Positions 45,272-55,432 of a stretch of 64,000 nt of DNA are shown piece by piece. The stretch lies in contig OZ038384.1 of the NCBI GenBank assembly GCA_964036045.1, forward strand, positions 19,754,500 through 19,818,499. The letters are read 5' to 3'. The notes beneath the pieces were generated by a model, which saw nothing but the letters and a program-made list of their open reading frames with translations, was not told where the DNA came from and searched no databases. Origin of the DNA: Eutreptiella sp. 'Long Island Sound 2002'. Its lineage: Eukaryota; Euglenozoa; Euglenophyceae; Eutreptiales; Eutreptiaceae. The position numbers and the translations under genes were made by a program. Positions within the stretch are counted from its first letter, which is position 1. Each line of letters starts with the position of its first letter.

Positions 45272-47446
45272 GTGGACATCCCGGGCTTCCAGGCAGTCCT
45301 CGGCCGCCACGCCCCCCGGGTCCCTGAGGGGGCCTGGACACAGGTCCAGCAGTACTCCATGCAGGACCTGAAGTCCGCCCTGGACAAGGCCAATGGCAAG
45401 GCCCCAGGTCCTAACCACGTGGAGGCCCGTTTCATGATGGCCCTCCCAGCACCCGTACAGTGGCTCCTGGTCCATTCCTACCGGGCCATCCTCCGCGGCG
45501 CCCCGCCGCTGATGCACTGGAGGGACGCGCACATCTGGCTCAGCCCCAAGGTACCGGGCTCTGCCAGACTGGACGACTACAGGCCCATAGCCCTGGGCCA
45601 GCTGGACATGAAGCTGCTCACGGGCCCCCTCACCCAGCGCATCACGGAAGTGCTCACACGACACGGAGTGGTCAGCGACTGGCAGCAGGGGGCCCTCCCT
45701 GGCTCCAACACAGGCCCCCCGCTGTTCATGGCGCAGCGGCAGCTCGAGCAGGGAAGGCCCAACTACGTCTTCTCCTTTGACGCCCGCAAGGCCTTCGACA
45801 CCGCCCCACACGGCGCCCTCCACCTCATCCTGCGCCACCTCTCTGTGCCGCCGGACGTCATGGACCTCCTGCTCTTCCTCCACACGTGCGCCAGGCTGCG
45901 CATCGTCACAGCACACGGGCTAACGCAGCCCGTCTACATGCTACGCGGCGTCCAGCAGGGCAACCCCGAGAGCCCCCCGCTGTACGCGCTCCTCCTGGAG
46001 CCCCTGCTCAGGGCACAGGGGCACCGCCTGCGCCCGCCGGGAGGGGCCGAGCACGGCCTCATCCAGGCCTATATCGACGACCTGCTGGTGGTGGCCCACA
46101 CGCTGCAGCACTTCGTCGAGGGCGTGGAGGCGGTGGCCGCGTACCTGGGGATGATGGGCATGGAGCTCAACCCCCGCAAGTGCGCCATGGCCACCACGGA
46201 GGGGGTCCCGGGCCTGCAACTGCGCCTTTGCCCCCACCTGGAAAACCCGTGGAACTGGGTACCAGCGGCGGACTCCGTCCCCTACCTGGGACTCCAGCTG
46301 CAGCCGGACGGGGAGTTCTCCCTGCAGCGCAAGCACCGGCTACGCCTGGCGGCGGTGCACCACTGGTGCCTTAACACCCTCGCGCCACCGAAAGTGGTGC
46401 AGGACGTCATCCTGGCGATCCTCGGGGGGCCGACGCAGTACGTCGCCCCTTTCATCGCCGACGACTCCGACACTGCACGCCACCTGGACCACATCACGGT
46501 CCAGGTCGCGAAGGACAGGGCGCGCTACGCCTTCGACGCCTCGCGGGACAGCCTGCAGGATGACCGGACCCTGGGGCTCACACGGGTGCCCACGCGGTGC
46601 CAGCAGGCAGCGGTGGCCCTCGTGGTTACACTCGTCCACCACCGCGCAACCTCTGTGCGCGCCGAGGTCACCAAGATGTTCTGGGAGATAGCCGGCGCGC
46701 ACGGAATATGTCCCGAGGTGCACTACCCCGTCCCGGAGTTCGCAACTCTGGCGGGAGGCGACTGGGTCCACCGCATACCCCGGGCCCTGGCCGCCCTGGG
46801 AGTGGGGATGTACAACCCAATCGCGTGCCCCAGGGCGGCCCATGTCCAACTACAGTCCCCGCCGGGCAACATCGTCACGCTGCGGACCGCCAAGCTGCGA
46901 CACCGCGACACCTGCCGCCTGACGGTGCCACACACAACGCCGTGGCATGGGCACCACGGGCCACGCCACCCCTTCCCCGACAACGACCATCCGGTGCGGG
47001 AGTGCCTCAACCAATGCACCGATGAACACCTCCACTATTGCCGCCGTGAGCAGGAGCCCACCAACCACCCAGGGTGGCGCGACGCCCTGGCCTACCACTT
47101 CCACACCACCGGCACACGGGACTCCCGCCTGAGACTCGTCCACCCCACGAGGCCTAAGCAGGACGCCCACACCGGCCCACGGGTGACCCCAGACGGCCTG
47201 CACCTCCACGTCGGGGGCTACCGCCGCCGGGACGGCCTATCCCCCCCCACGCGGGGGGCGGCGTACCACCCGCCAGCAGCCCTCATGTACATCCTCCGCG
47301 ACGTGCTCGCGGAAAGCGAGCACCAAGAGCCTAACGCGGACGTGGCGTGGCCAGAGCCCTTGCGCCCCCGGTCCCACGCGCCGACGCCGTTGTGGTTGGT
47401 GACCACGGACGACCAATGCACCCAAGCGACGGGGCCGAGTGGGTAA
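45272..47446 (+). CDS. LINE-D reverse transcriptase
   Basis: 724 codons from the first ATG after the upstream stop. Motifs in order: GKAPGPNHVEARF (motif 0), HIWLSPKVPGS and DYRPIALGQLDMKLLTG (1-2), YVFSFDARKAFDTAPHGAL (A), GVQQGNPESPPLYALL (B), QAYIDDLLVV (C, YIDD at 46070-46081), GMELNPRKC (D) and VPYLGLQL (E). All catalytic Asp residues are kept, and the frame has no stop until TAA 47444-47446. It is the best-preserved part of LINE-D. The last residues overlap the RNase H frame, so a frameshift near 47435 separates the two domains. Confidence 0.92.
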   Translation: MDIPGFQAVLGRHAPRVPEGAWTQVQQYSMQDLKSALDKANGKAPGPNHVEARFMMALPAPVQWLLVHSYRAILRGAPPLMHWRDAHIWLSPKVPGSARLDDYRPIALGQLDMKLLTGPLTQRITEVLTRHGVVSDWQQGALPGSNTGPPLFMAQRQLEQGRPNYVFSFDARKAFDTAPHGALHLILRHLSVPPDVMDLLLFLHTCARLRIVTAHGLTQPVYMLRGVQQGNPESPPLYALLLEPLLRAQGHRLRPPGGAEHGLIQAYIDDLLVVAHTLQHFVEGVEAVAAYLGMMGMELNPRKCAMATTEGVPGLQLRLCPHLENPWNWVPAADSVPYLGLQLQPDGEFSLQRKHRLRLAAVHHWCLNTLAPPKVVQDVILAILGGPTQYVAPFIADDSDTARHLDHITVQVAKDRARYAFDASRDSLQDDRTLGLTRVPTRCQQAAVALVVTLVHHRATSVRAEVTKMFWEIAGAHGICPEVHYPVPEFATLAGGDWVHRIPRALAALGVGMYNPIACPRAAHVQLQSPPGNIVTLRTAKLRHRDTCRLTVPHTTPWHGHHGPRHPFPDNDHPVRECLNQCTDEHLHYCRREQEPTNHPGWRDALAYHFHTTGTRDSRLRLVHPTRPKQDAHTGPRVTPDGLHLHVGGYRRRDGLSPPTRGAAYHPPAALMYILRDVLAESEHQEPNADVAWPEPLRPRSHAPTPLWLVTTDDQCTQATGPSG

Positions 47447-48309
47447 TAGTGCAAGTGGGGGCAGGCCAGCCCGAACCCCGTGGGCTCCCCCGTGGCACCG
47501 CCCTACTGGTGGCTACGGGGGTGCCGCACGACCCACACATGGCGGTACACGCGCTGGAGGACCAGCCGGAGGACACGGGACACCTGGTGGTGCACCAGCG
47601 CGGGGGCCCGGCGTGGCTCAAGGAACATAGGACGGCGCTACGGTCCTGGGCAGGCACGGTCGCCGGAGCGGAGATCCGGCTGCACGACCACCCGGCGATC
47701 AGCCCAGGCGACACCAGGGCGCTGAGCGTGGACCAACTGACCCCCAGCCACCCCGACGTCCGGTGGCACTCCGCCAACCTCAACGCGGGGTGGCTCAGCC
47801 CCACCGGATACTACTGGATCCCGGAAGCCTTGGGACACACCTCCTCTGACGCGTCCGGGGGCGGACCCTGCAAACACGCCACCAGCGTCGCTCTCGCCGC
47901 CGATCTCACCCGCACTTGGGCAGTGGCCATCTCGGGCACGGTGCCCGACGAGGAGGGGGTGGCGGCCTCCCTCCCCCTACAATACGGTGCCCACAGACCA
48001 TGGGTCCAAACGGTGGATGCCGAAGTCATCCTCCACCTCCTGCGGCACGCAGATCGCGAACGAACCACGGGGCTCCCCGCGGGCGCAGCGAAGGTGGTCA
48101 ACCAGATGCCCCTGAGGTGGCTCCGGGACGCCCTGTGCGCACGGGGGCAACACGCCGGGCACCTATTCTGGTACGTCCGAGCCACCTCGCACCACAGTGA
48201 CGCCCTACTGCACAAGGCGGACTGGGCGGCGTCCCAGGACACCGTCCTGCAGAACACGCCCCCGGACCCTGGCCACGCCCAACTCATTGTCGCCGGCCGT
48301 GACGGCTAA
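47437..48309 (+). pseudogene. LINE-D RNase H region
   Basis: Open in the next frame from 47347, but only the part after about 47437 looks real. Motif 1 is GHTSSDASGGG (Asp near 47846), motif 2 QTVDAEVILHLLRHA (Glu near 48030) and the last motif SDALLHKADWAAS (Asp near 48220), matching type I RNase H order and spacing. The central Asp-Ser motif is not obvious. TAA 48307-48309 separates it from the zinc finger in the same frame. Confidence 0.7.
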
Positions 48310-48807
48310 CTGGATCTACGGCCCCCCACGATGCGGGTGCTCGGCGAGGTCGCGCAACGGGCGCAGACGGACCATGCGCTGACGCACCGGGGACACACAC
48401 CTTTGGGCGCGGCCCACGCCACGGCCTACCTCCACGCCCGGGACCTCACCACGGCGGCCACCAACCGCCGGGCGCTGCGGGCCCGAGACGGCCACACGCC
48501 GGTGCAGCGCAGGCTCCGCGTCCGGAAGGAGCGGCTCTCCGGCGTCGCCATCGTCCCACAACCGTGCCTTTTCTGCGGCGGCCCGGAGGAGACGCCGGTG
48601 CACATGCACGTGGGATGCGCCCACTCACGGCTCCTCTGGCCCCACTACCGCCAGGCGGTACACGAGGGGGCCGGCCACCTCCCACCTGGGGACAAGGCCC
48701 TGTGTGTGGCCTCGTGGCGCTCCGCAGGCGCCACGTGGACGGAGGTGTTCTGCTCCGGACTGGTGCCCGAGGACGCGGAGGCGCAGCTCCGCGCCATAAC
48801 CCGATAG
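48310..48807 (+). pseudogene. LINE-D CCHC zinc-finger segment
   Basis: Follows the RNase H in frame. CLFCGGPEETPVHMHVGC is C-x2-C-x8-H-x4-C (48565 to 48618), the finger typical of LINE C-termini. An Arg-rich stretch precedes it (HTPVQRRLRVRKERL). Ends at TAG 48805-48807; a further TAA lies at 48901-48903. Confidence 0.75.
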
Positions 48808-50325
48808 GACCCGCTGGGAGGGACCTCGGTGGACGATTTCCTCCACCACATGCTCCGGCTGGGGGACTTCGCGTGGGAGCTTCGCAACCACCGGCTGGAG
48901 TAACTCCTCCGCGAGCCCCAGAGCGCGGCGGCCCGGGCGCACCGGTGGCTCACTGCGGCGGACGTCGACCACCCTGGCCCTCCCCCGCGCCCTGACAAGG
49001 ACTTCGTAGCCTCCCTCCGTGTTGTGAATGGCACTCTGGAGTGCCCGCCCCAAGAGAGCCCCCACCCGTACCAGGACCTGCCGGGGGGGTTCTCGAGGCA
49101 CCTACAAGACGCCCCCTTCCCACCGTGGATCATCGGGGGCGGCTCCATGACCGCATGGGAGGCGCGCAACGTGGGTGAGGAGTGGGCGCGGGAGTGGAGC
49201 CGGTGGTGCGCCGCCACGCGCGCCCCGGAGACCCCTGCGCAACGATACGCCGCCATCCCGCTCCGGTGGTGGGGGCCGGACACCCGGCCGAGACCCACCA
49301 TGATCCGCGGGGCGGGGCCTGACCACCCGTGGGACGCGGCGACGGGGGAATGGCTGCAGGCGGCCCCGGGGCCGCAAACGGGATGGACTGGGGACGTGTC
49401 CTCACTCGTCAGGACACCCGTCCCGCCCCGCATCGTCCTTCACGCCGCGAACGTGCTCCGGGCCACGGAGATACGCACCTGGGGACACGCTGCGGCCACC
49501 GTCCGGTGGCACCCCCCAGAGGACGGGGCCATCCAACTCACCGTGGCGCACTTCAAAGCTGGGGGGCCGGTATACGACGACGCCCTCTCCCGGCTGGGCG
49601 ACACCCAGGGGCCCTTGCTCCTCATGCTCCCCACCGGCATTGCAGCCGCGCTGCGCCAGGAGCTCGACGGCTGCGAAGGGCTGCGAGTGGGGTGGGAGGC
49701 AGTCGCGGACGGCACCCTGCTGGCCCTCCCCCACAGAGACACCGCGAACGGGTGCCAATGGGATGCGCTGACGCCCCACCTCACCGGGCGCCACGTGTAC
49801 ATGGCGAGCTCCCCCCAGGGGCACCCCCGCCCAGCGTGGGACGACCTCATCGCCGCCTTCCACAACCACGGGATCCTCCCCGACGACACGTGGCAGGAGG
49901 TCCAGCGGAAGACGCTTGGCAAGGACTACCGGCGCCGCGTCCGCGCCCGCCTGCTGGAGATCCGGGACGCCCTCCGACAGAGGTGGGACGACCTCTGGCT
50001 CCGCCATCTCGACCCTTGGTCGCCGCCCTCCCACCTCCCACAGACCTGCCGACTCTGCGGAGAATGTGACACAGTGTCCTCCGCAGCGTCGACAGGCGCC
50101 AACAGGTGCGCGCGTTGCGCCCAGGTAGCCGCGTGCCCCTGGCCCTAACCTCCCGCAGGCCCGCGCAGGCGCACAGAGGAGGAGGCCTTGCGCCGCCGCA
50201 TCGAGGTGGCACACACCCCCTCGCGAAAACAAGCGGGCTCCGCGGGCGCTGCCCTTCTGTGGATCCACGTGCACCTGCGGGCCCCCACATCCGTTGCGCA
50301 CCTGTCGCACGTGTTCGCCCCCTAA
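48808..50325 (+). pseudogene. LINE-D C-terminal extension of unknown fold with terminal Cys cluster
   Basis: Same frame as the RNase H and CCHC finger, open from 48904 to 50148 and, past a TAA (50146-50148), to 50325. It is Trp-rich and globular, with segments such as AWEARNVGEEWAREWSRWC and IQLTVAHFKAGG. It has a basic helical part (YRRRVRARLLEIRDALRQRW) and ends in CRLCGECDTVSS then NRCARCAQ, a four-plus-Cys zinc-ribbon-like cluster. In Dualen-type elements a restriction-like endonuclease occupies this position, but I cannot find its PD-(D/E)xK signature. Function unknown. Confidence 0.5.
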
Positions 50326-50383
50326 CCCCCAACCGCCGCCGCCCTTTGCAGAGCCCGCAGCACCATGCCACGCCGACGGGGGG

Positions 50384-51598
50384 ATGGGCCAGGGGAACAC
50401 CAGGGCCCGCCGCAGAGCGCAGGAGGCGGCCGTCCGGGGCCTGGTGGCGGACGCGGTGGCAGAGGCACACGAAGCGCACGCTGCCGCACGGTGTGACCTG
50501 GAGGGCAGTGCGAGGGCTTTCCTCAACGAGACCGCCCTCCCGGCCGTCAGCGCCCTGAACGGAGCGGGGGCCCCTACGCTGCTCCCGGCAATGCATCGGA
50601 TCGTGAACGCCGTCCGGTAGGGGCTCGTCAGCCCGGAGGCGGCCCTCTACGGGCACTGGATGGAGTGGAGCGAGTCCAATCGGTCGGGCCGGCCCCTGTC
50701 CATGGGGGACACCCTGCGGCTGACGGGAGCAGGGTCTGCAATGTCCCTCCGCAGTAGCGCCCCAGCCCTGCTGCACGCCCTCAGGACGCGCTACCCCGGG
50801 GACGCGGCCCCGTACCTGAACCAGGCGCGGGCCACGTACCCGGGAGGAGTGTCCGGGCTGGATGCGGCGCTCCACCTTCTACAACCGCCAGACGAGGACC
50901 TGGAGGTGGGCGAGGTCACGGTGTTCGTGCAAGGCGCGGACGAGGCGTCCGCCCGCCCCCGGCCGACCAACCCGGTGTACGACGGCACCAGGCCTACCCC
51001 CCCGTACGCCGTCGTCTACGAGGCGTTCCCCAGGGAGCCCACTTGGTGCCCCGCCCCCCTGCCGGCGACGCACGCGCCCCGCGGCTGGGCTAACCCAGAC
51101 CTGCCCCCCCCCCTCTCCAGGACCAGGGGTGCCCACCACAGGAGGCAGGTCCTCTGGCAGGAGTGCCCTGGCACCCCCCTGCTCCTCCTCGTCGTCGCGA
51201 CCCGCGGGGACCCAGGGCGGATCCTGGGGATCACCCCCACCCACCTCTATGGGGCAACACCCGTACCCCGCCCTCCCCTCCCGGCGCCCGCGGCGCGGGA
51301 CGGAGTACACACCTTCCTGCGAACACAGGAGGTCATGGCCGTTACGGGGGTCCACCTGGTGCGGCTGCCCCCGACACCGCTCGACGACCCCCGGGGGCCC
51401 AGAGCCCTGGGCCCCGCCCCAGACTGCGAGCTGTGGCGCGACGCGTGGGCCGCGTGGCTCCCCCGCCTCCCCTCCCAATGCCGGTGGATGGCCGCAGGCC
51501 CCCGGCCGTGCGGGGCTGACGCCACAGCCGGCCCCCCACCCCCTCCCCCCCTTCCCCCCGCAGAGCACCACACGGCACTGCCCATGGCACGGCACTGA
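50384..51598 (+). pseudogene. LINE-D downstream ORF3, unknown function
   Basis: Starts MGQGNTRARRRAQEA, runs to a TAG at 50618-50620 and continues in the same frame to TGA 51596-51598, about 400 codons in all. The first part is Ala/Arg-rich and helical; the rest has globular composition with a Pro-rich end. No motif is recognised. It lies after the pol-like region and overlaps the next ORF by one base (TGATG), an arrangement that favours termination-reinitiation. It could be an accessory protein of LINE-D or the start of a second element. Confidence 0.4.
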
Positions 51599-53910
51599 TG
51601 CACCAGGAGGTAGTGGGAAGGGCGCGCCTGCCACCACGCATGCCTACCAGGGTAACAGTGATGGCAGACTTCGATGGGTCCCCCCAGCGGGACGACCGCC
51701 ACCACCGCCGGTCCCGCTCCCGCTCCCCCGTCTCCTCCCCGGAGTGGACGGGGGAGACCCTCGCGGAGCGCGAGGAGCGGAGGCTGGCGGAGGCGGCGGT
51801 GCTGGTCGGGCCGCCGCCGCCGGCCCTGGAGCCTGGGCCAGCCGAGCCGACCGCCCCCGCCGCCCAAGCAGCCAGCCCCGCCGCCCCGCCCCGCCCAGAC
51901 GCACAGGAAGCGGAGACCGCAGCCCCAGCGAGCCACGCCGCGGCCCCGACCGCGGCCCCCGACAAGCCGCCGACACGGGGGGCAGCCCCGGCGCAGGAAC
52001 CGGGCGCATCGCCGAGGGCTGCCGCAGCCGCAGACGAGAGCAAGAAGGGCGCGCGAGGGGTTGCGACCGCGGCCCCGGCGGGCGGCACCACCGCCTCGGT
52101 CGACCACGCCGCAGCCCCCAGCACGCCGCGGAAGCGAGGGGGCGGACCCCGCACAGGCCACAGGCGCCTCGTCGGCGGCCGCCACGGCAGCGAAGGAAAG
52201 GGGGGAGGGCGCGCGAGGGGCTGCGGCCGCGACCCCGGCCAGCCGCGACACCACCTCGGCCGGCCGCGCCGCGACCTCCAGCACGCCGCGAACACAGGGG
52301 TGGGACCCCGCACGGGCCGCGGGCGCCTGGCTGGCGGCCGCCGCGGCAGCAGAGGAAAATGAGGAGGGCGTGCGACCGCGGCCCCGGCAGGCCGCACTAC
52401 CGCCCTGGCCGACCACGCCGCCGCCCCCAGCACGCCGCGAAAGCAGGGGGGCCGACCCCGCACGAGCCACGGGCGCCTCGTCGGCGGCCGCCACGGCAGC
52501 GAAGGAGAGCGAGGAGGGCGCACGAGGGGCTGCGGCCGCGACCCCGGCAGGCCGCGACACCGCCCAGCCGGCCACGCCGCGACCCCCAGCACGCCGCGCA
52601 AGCGGGGGAGGAACCCCGCACGGGCCACGGACGCCTCGCTGGCGGCCGCCGCAGCAGCAGCAGTGGGCAGGGAGAGCGCGAAGTACCACGCCCACGCCAA
52701 CCCCACCCACACCCACACCAGCCCCACCGAGCCGTTTCCCCCAAAGCCCTTCCCCCCGGGGCGGGAGCGGCACGTCCGCCCCCCGACGCGCGAGCGCTCG
52801 CCGCCGGGCGTCACGCTGCCGCAGCTGCAAAGGCAGCGGGACGCCCGGCGAGTGGTCCAGGAAGGGCGCAGCAGCGGGGGGGAGCAGAGCGCAGGCAGCG
52901 GGCGGCGCGACTCGGGGCAGGGGGCCGGGAAGGGACCAGGGCACGGGAAGGGGCGCAGGGGCGCGGGCAGGGAGCCCAGGTTCAGGGGGCAGGGCGAGGG
53001 GAGGTGGGAGAGCGAGCGGGCCAGGGCGTGGGGGACAGGAGGCGGGACCCGCGACACGGGCAGGGGGCTGGAAAGGGGCCCAAGGGCAAGGGCAAGGGTG
53101 CCGCGGGCCCCAAGGGACAGGCGGGACGGGGCATGGGAGCCCAGGGGGGAGGACGGGACGAAGGGAGGGGGGCAGAGGGCGGGGCGCCCCCGCAGCCGGA
53201 CGTGCAGCCGGTGAGCTGCATCCCCCCCGGCATCCAACAGATGCCGGCACACCACACCCACCACCACCACCACCACCACCACCACCACCTCTACAACATC
53301 GACCCTGACGCCAGCGAGCTCGTCCCCCCCCCAACCCCCACGACACCAGCACCATCAAGCCCCCCCCGCGCCGAGGGCGGAGCCGGCGCGGATGGCCTCG
53401 GCGGAGGGGCGACGGGGCGCGGCATCGGCGCCGCAGGCGCAGGGGTAGCGAGGGGTGCCGGCATGGGGGGCGGAGGAGGGCCGGCCATGGGACCGGGACC
53501 GGGGCGCGGTCCCGGACCCTCTGGGGGAGGAGACCCTCCCCCTGGTGGGGGAGGTGTACGGGTGGTTGTGCTGGGCCAACCAGGGGACCTCTAGGAGGTC
53601 AAGGAACCGGCCCTTCGATGCCGTGCTCCTCCGGAGGGACGGAGGGAACCGAGAGGTACCTTCGGGGTGGTGGGCAGCCCCAGAGGACCATGAGAGGGTC
53701 CTCAGGTCAGTGATATGGGCGGCGTGGCCCGACAGGGAGCCGACGTGGCCGGCCTTCCTGGAAGGGGGAGCGGTGCCCCGCATCACGGATGCGGACGCCA
53801 ACAACTGGCTCCCCCGGGCTTTGCGCAGTGCCCTCGCCCACTGGCGCTACCGCCGGCACAACCCGCCGCCGCCGCAGCCCCAGCCCCCACACAAGCGGCG
53901 GCGCAGGTGA
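51598..53910 (+). pseudogene. LINE-D downstream ORF4, gag-like low-complexity protein, frameshifted
   Basis: The ATG overlaps the ORF3 stop. The first 180 codons are clean: an RS-type motif (HHRRSRSRSPVSSPEW), then Ala/Pro-rich. Four tandem repeats follow, in which the likely frame moves by one base near 52140. Later segments read best in changing frames: a GKG/GRG-rich basic tract, a ten-residue His run (about 53258-53290), and finally a Trp-rich block (FDAVLLRRDGG, VIWAAWPDREPTW) ending in KRRRR at 53910. It would suit a nucleocapsid-like protein with a basic nuclear signal. At least three indels have disrupted it. Confidence 0.45.
52050..52683 (+). repeat. Four tandem coding repeats of 150-168 bp
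   Basis: Units at about 52050-52207, 52208-52365, 52366-52515 and 52516-52683, each with an (A/G)GGGGCTGCGGCCGCGAC-like start, a CCAGCACGCCGCGAA centre and a GGCGCCTCG-like end. Two unit lengths are multiples of three and two (158) are not, so part of the array has shifted frame. Confidence 0.7.
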
Positions 53911-55226
53911 AGGCCCAGACGGCGGGTACGGGAGAGTTGGGGGGGGGGGCTGGGCCCCCCGACCCACGCCCCCCCACCGGTACGGCACGACGCAAGAGGG
54001 CACGCCACCTCCCGAGGGAGGGAGTGCGGAGACAACGAGCGCGGGGGGGAACCTGCTGCCCCGCAGCCCGCTAACCACTGACCGCTAACCCTCACGGCCA
54101 CCCCCGGCCGGGCGACAAGGGCCGGGGGATGAGGGGCCCCAGCGAGGGCCTGCGCGAGAATCCGGCTCTCGGTAGAGGGGGGCAGGGGAACGGCGCAACC
54201 CCCGGCCGATGGCTGACCCCCGGGGCCAGGACTGCCATGCCGCCCCCCCCCCCGGCCGACAGGAGGCATCGCCAGGGCACCAAAGGGCCCCCCCCACTCA
54301 CCCCCCCCCCCTCCCACGCAGGCCCGAGAGCGGGCGGGGGGGCTGCCCCCCCACCCCCCTCCCCCCCCCGCACCCACCTCAGCTGGGGAGCCACAGGCGC
54401 GGCCCTCCGCCCCCCCAGGGCCGGGGGGGCGCCCCCCCCCTCAGGAGGAACGGCGACGCGGTAAGGGCAACGGCGGCTGGACCTGCTCCCGCGAATCCAC
54501 ACCGGCGTGCCGGAGCAACGCGCACAACGGAACAGGAAGGAGGCCGTGCCCCACATGACCCTCCCGTAACCACAGCCCACTCCGAGGTGACAGAAGGGGG
54601 GGTTCCGGTCAGCTGGGGCCCCCGGGGGAGCGGTCCACAGGCCGCCCCTCACCCCCCCCAACCCCGAGGCGGCACTTCAGCCCCGACCGCACGCGCGCGC
54701 CGGAGGGGAGCGCGCCGGCGACACGAAGAGGGCCAGAAAGGAGTACCGCAGGCCGCCGCCCGGAACGAGAGCAGGGAGACCGCGGCGCGACATCCCCCCC
54801 CCCGCCCCCCAAACAGCCCGCCAGCCCCGGGGGCCCCGGCCCCCATCCCTCGAGGCAGGGGGGATGGGCCCCCGCCGCCCGAGAGGGGAGCCGGAGTGTG
54901 ACCCGCCCCCCCGCCCCAGCCGCCGGCTCACATGGGGGCCGCGAAGAACAAGCGGACCCACGCCTGCGCACCGGGACGCCGCACAGATCGTACCCAGAGA
55001 AGCCGGGTGAGCACGAACCGGAGTGGTATGGGGGGCCACGCCCCCCATGGACAGCACAACGCCAGTGACGCCCGCTTTGTTGCCTGCCCAGGGAAGGCGG
55101 AGGGACGGAAAGAGGCAGAGCAACCCCCCGCCCTACGGGCCCGCCCTGGCCGCACAGCCGGAGGAAACGGCGCACCCACCCCCCCCCCCCCCAGCCCGCC
55201 CCCCAGCATAAGAACGCCATGGACCC
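53911..55226. other. GC-rich spacer with C and G homopolymer runs
   Basis: Follows the last LINE-D ORF. Composition is extremely C/G-rich with many runs of seven or more C. Frames are open on both strands for compositional reasons. No domain is seen; it may be the LINE-D 3' UTR. Confidence 0.45.
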
Positions 55227-55432
55227 GCCCCGCGGCGCGCAGCCCCCACAGGGACAGAGCAGGGCCCCCAAACCCGCATGCGCGCGCCCACAACGCGGAC
55301 CCTGACAGCCCACCCAGTGGAGGGGCAGTCGGGGGAGGAGGAGCGCAAGACCCCAGACGCCCCACGCAACGGTCGAAGGTACCCCCCCGGGGACGCCCTG
55401 CCGCCGCCCCCACAACCCCAAGCCAAGTAGGG
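55227..55432 (+). repeat. Solitary diverged 212-bp-type unit
   Basis: Matches the array consensus in order: a CCCGCAT segment, ACCCTG, GGGCAGTCGGGGGAGG, CAACGGTCGAAGGTA, a C-run with GGGGACGCCCTGCCGCC, then CCCCCACA. Identity by eye is roughly 75-80 percent, clearly lower than among array units. Confidence 0.65.

Larger units (their letters stand above)
34305..53910 (+). mobile_element. LINE-D: giant non-LTR retrotransposon with 5' tandem array
   Basis: Array, ORF1-like proteins, endonuclease, RT, RNase H and accessory ORFs all point the same way and follow each other without foreign insertions over 19.6 kb. The presence of APE endonuclease, RT, RNase H and a cysteine-peptidase-like region in one element resembles the Dualen/RandI group described from Chlamydomonas. 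No restriction-like endonuclease could be identified in the C-terminal part, and two downstream ORFs are unusual. The copy is decayed by stops and a few frameshifts. The exact 3' end is unknown and could reach about 56250. Confidence 0.75.

Noticed and set aside
51247-53358. 703-codon minus-strand protein opposite ORF4
   Set aside because: It is the complement of Ala/Pro/Gly-rich repeats and contains no recognisable domain.
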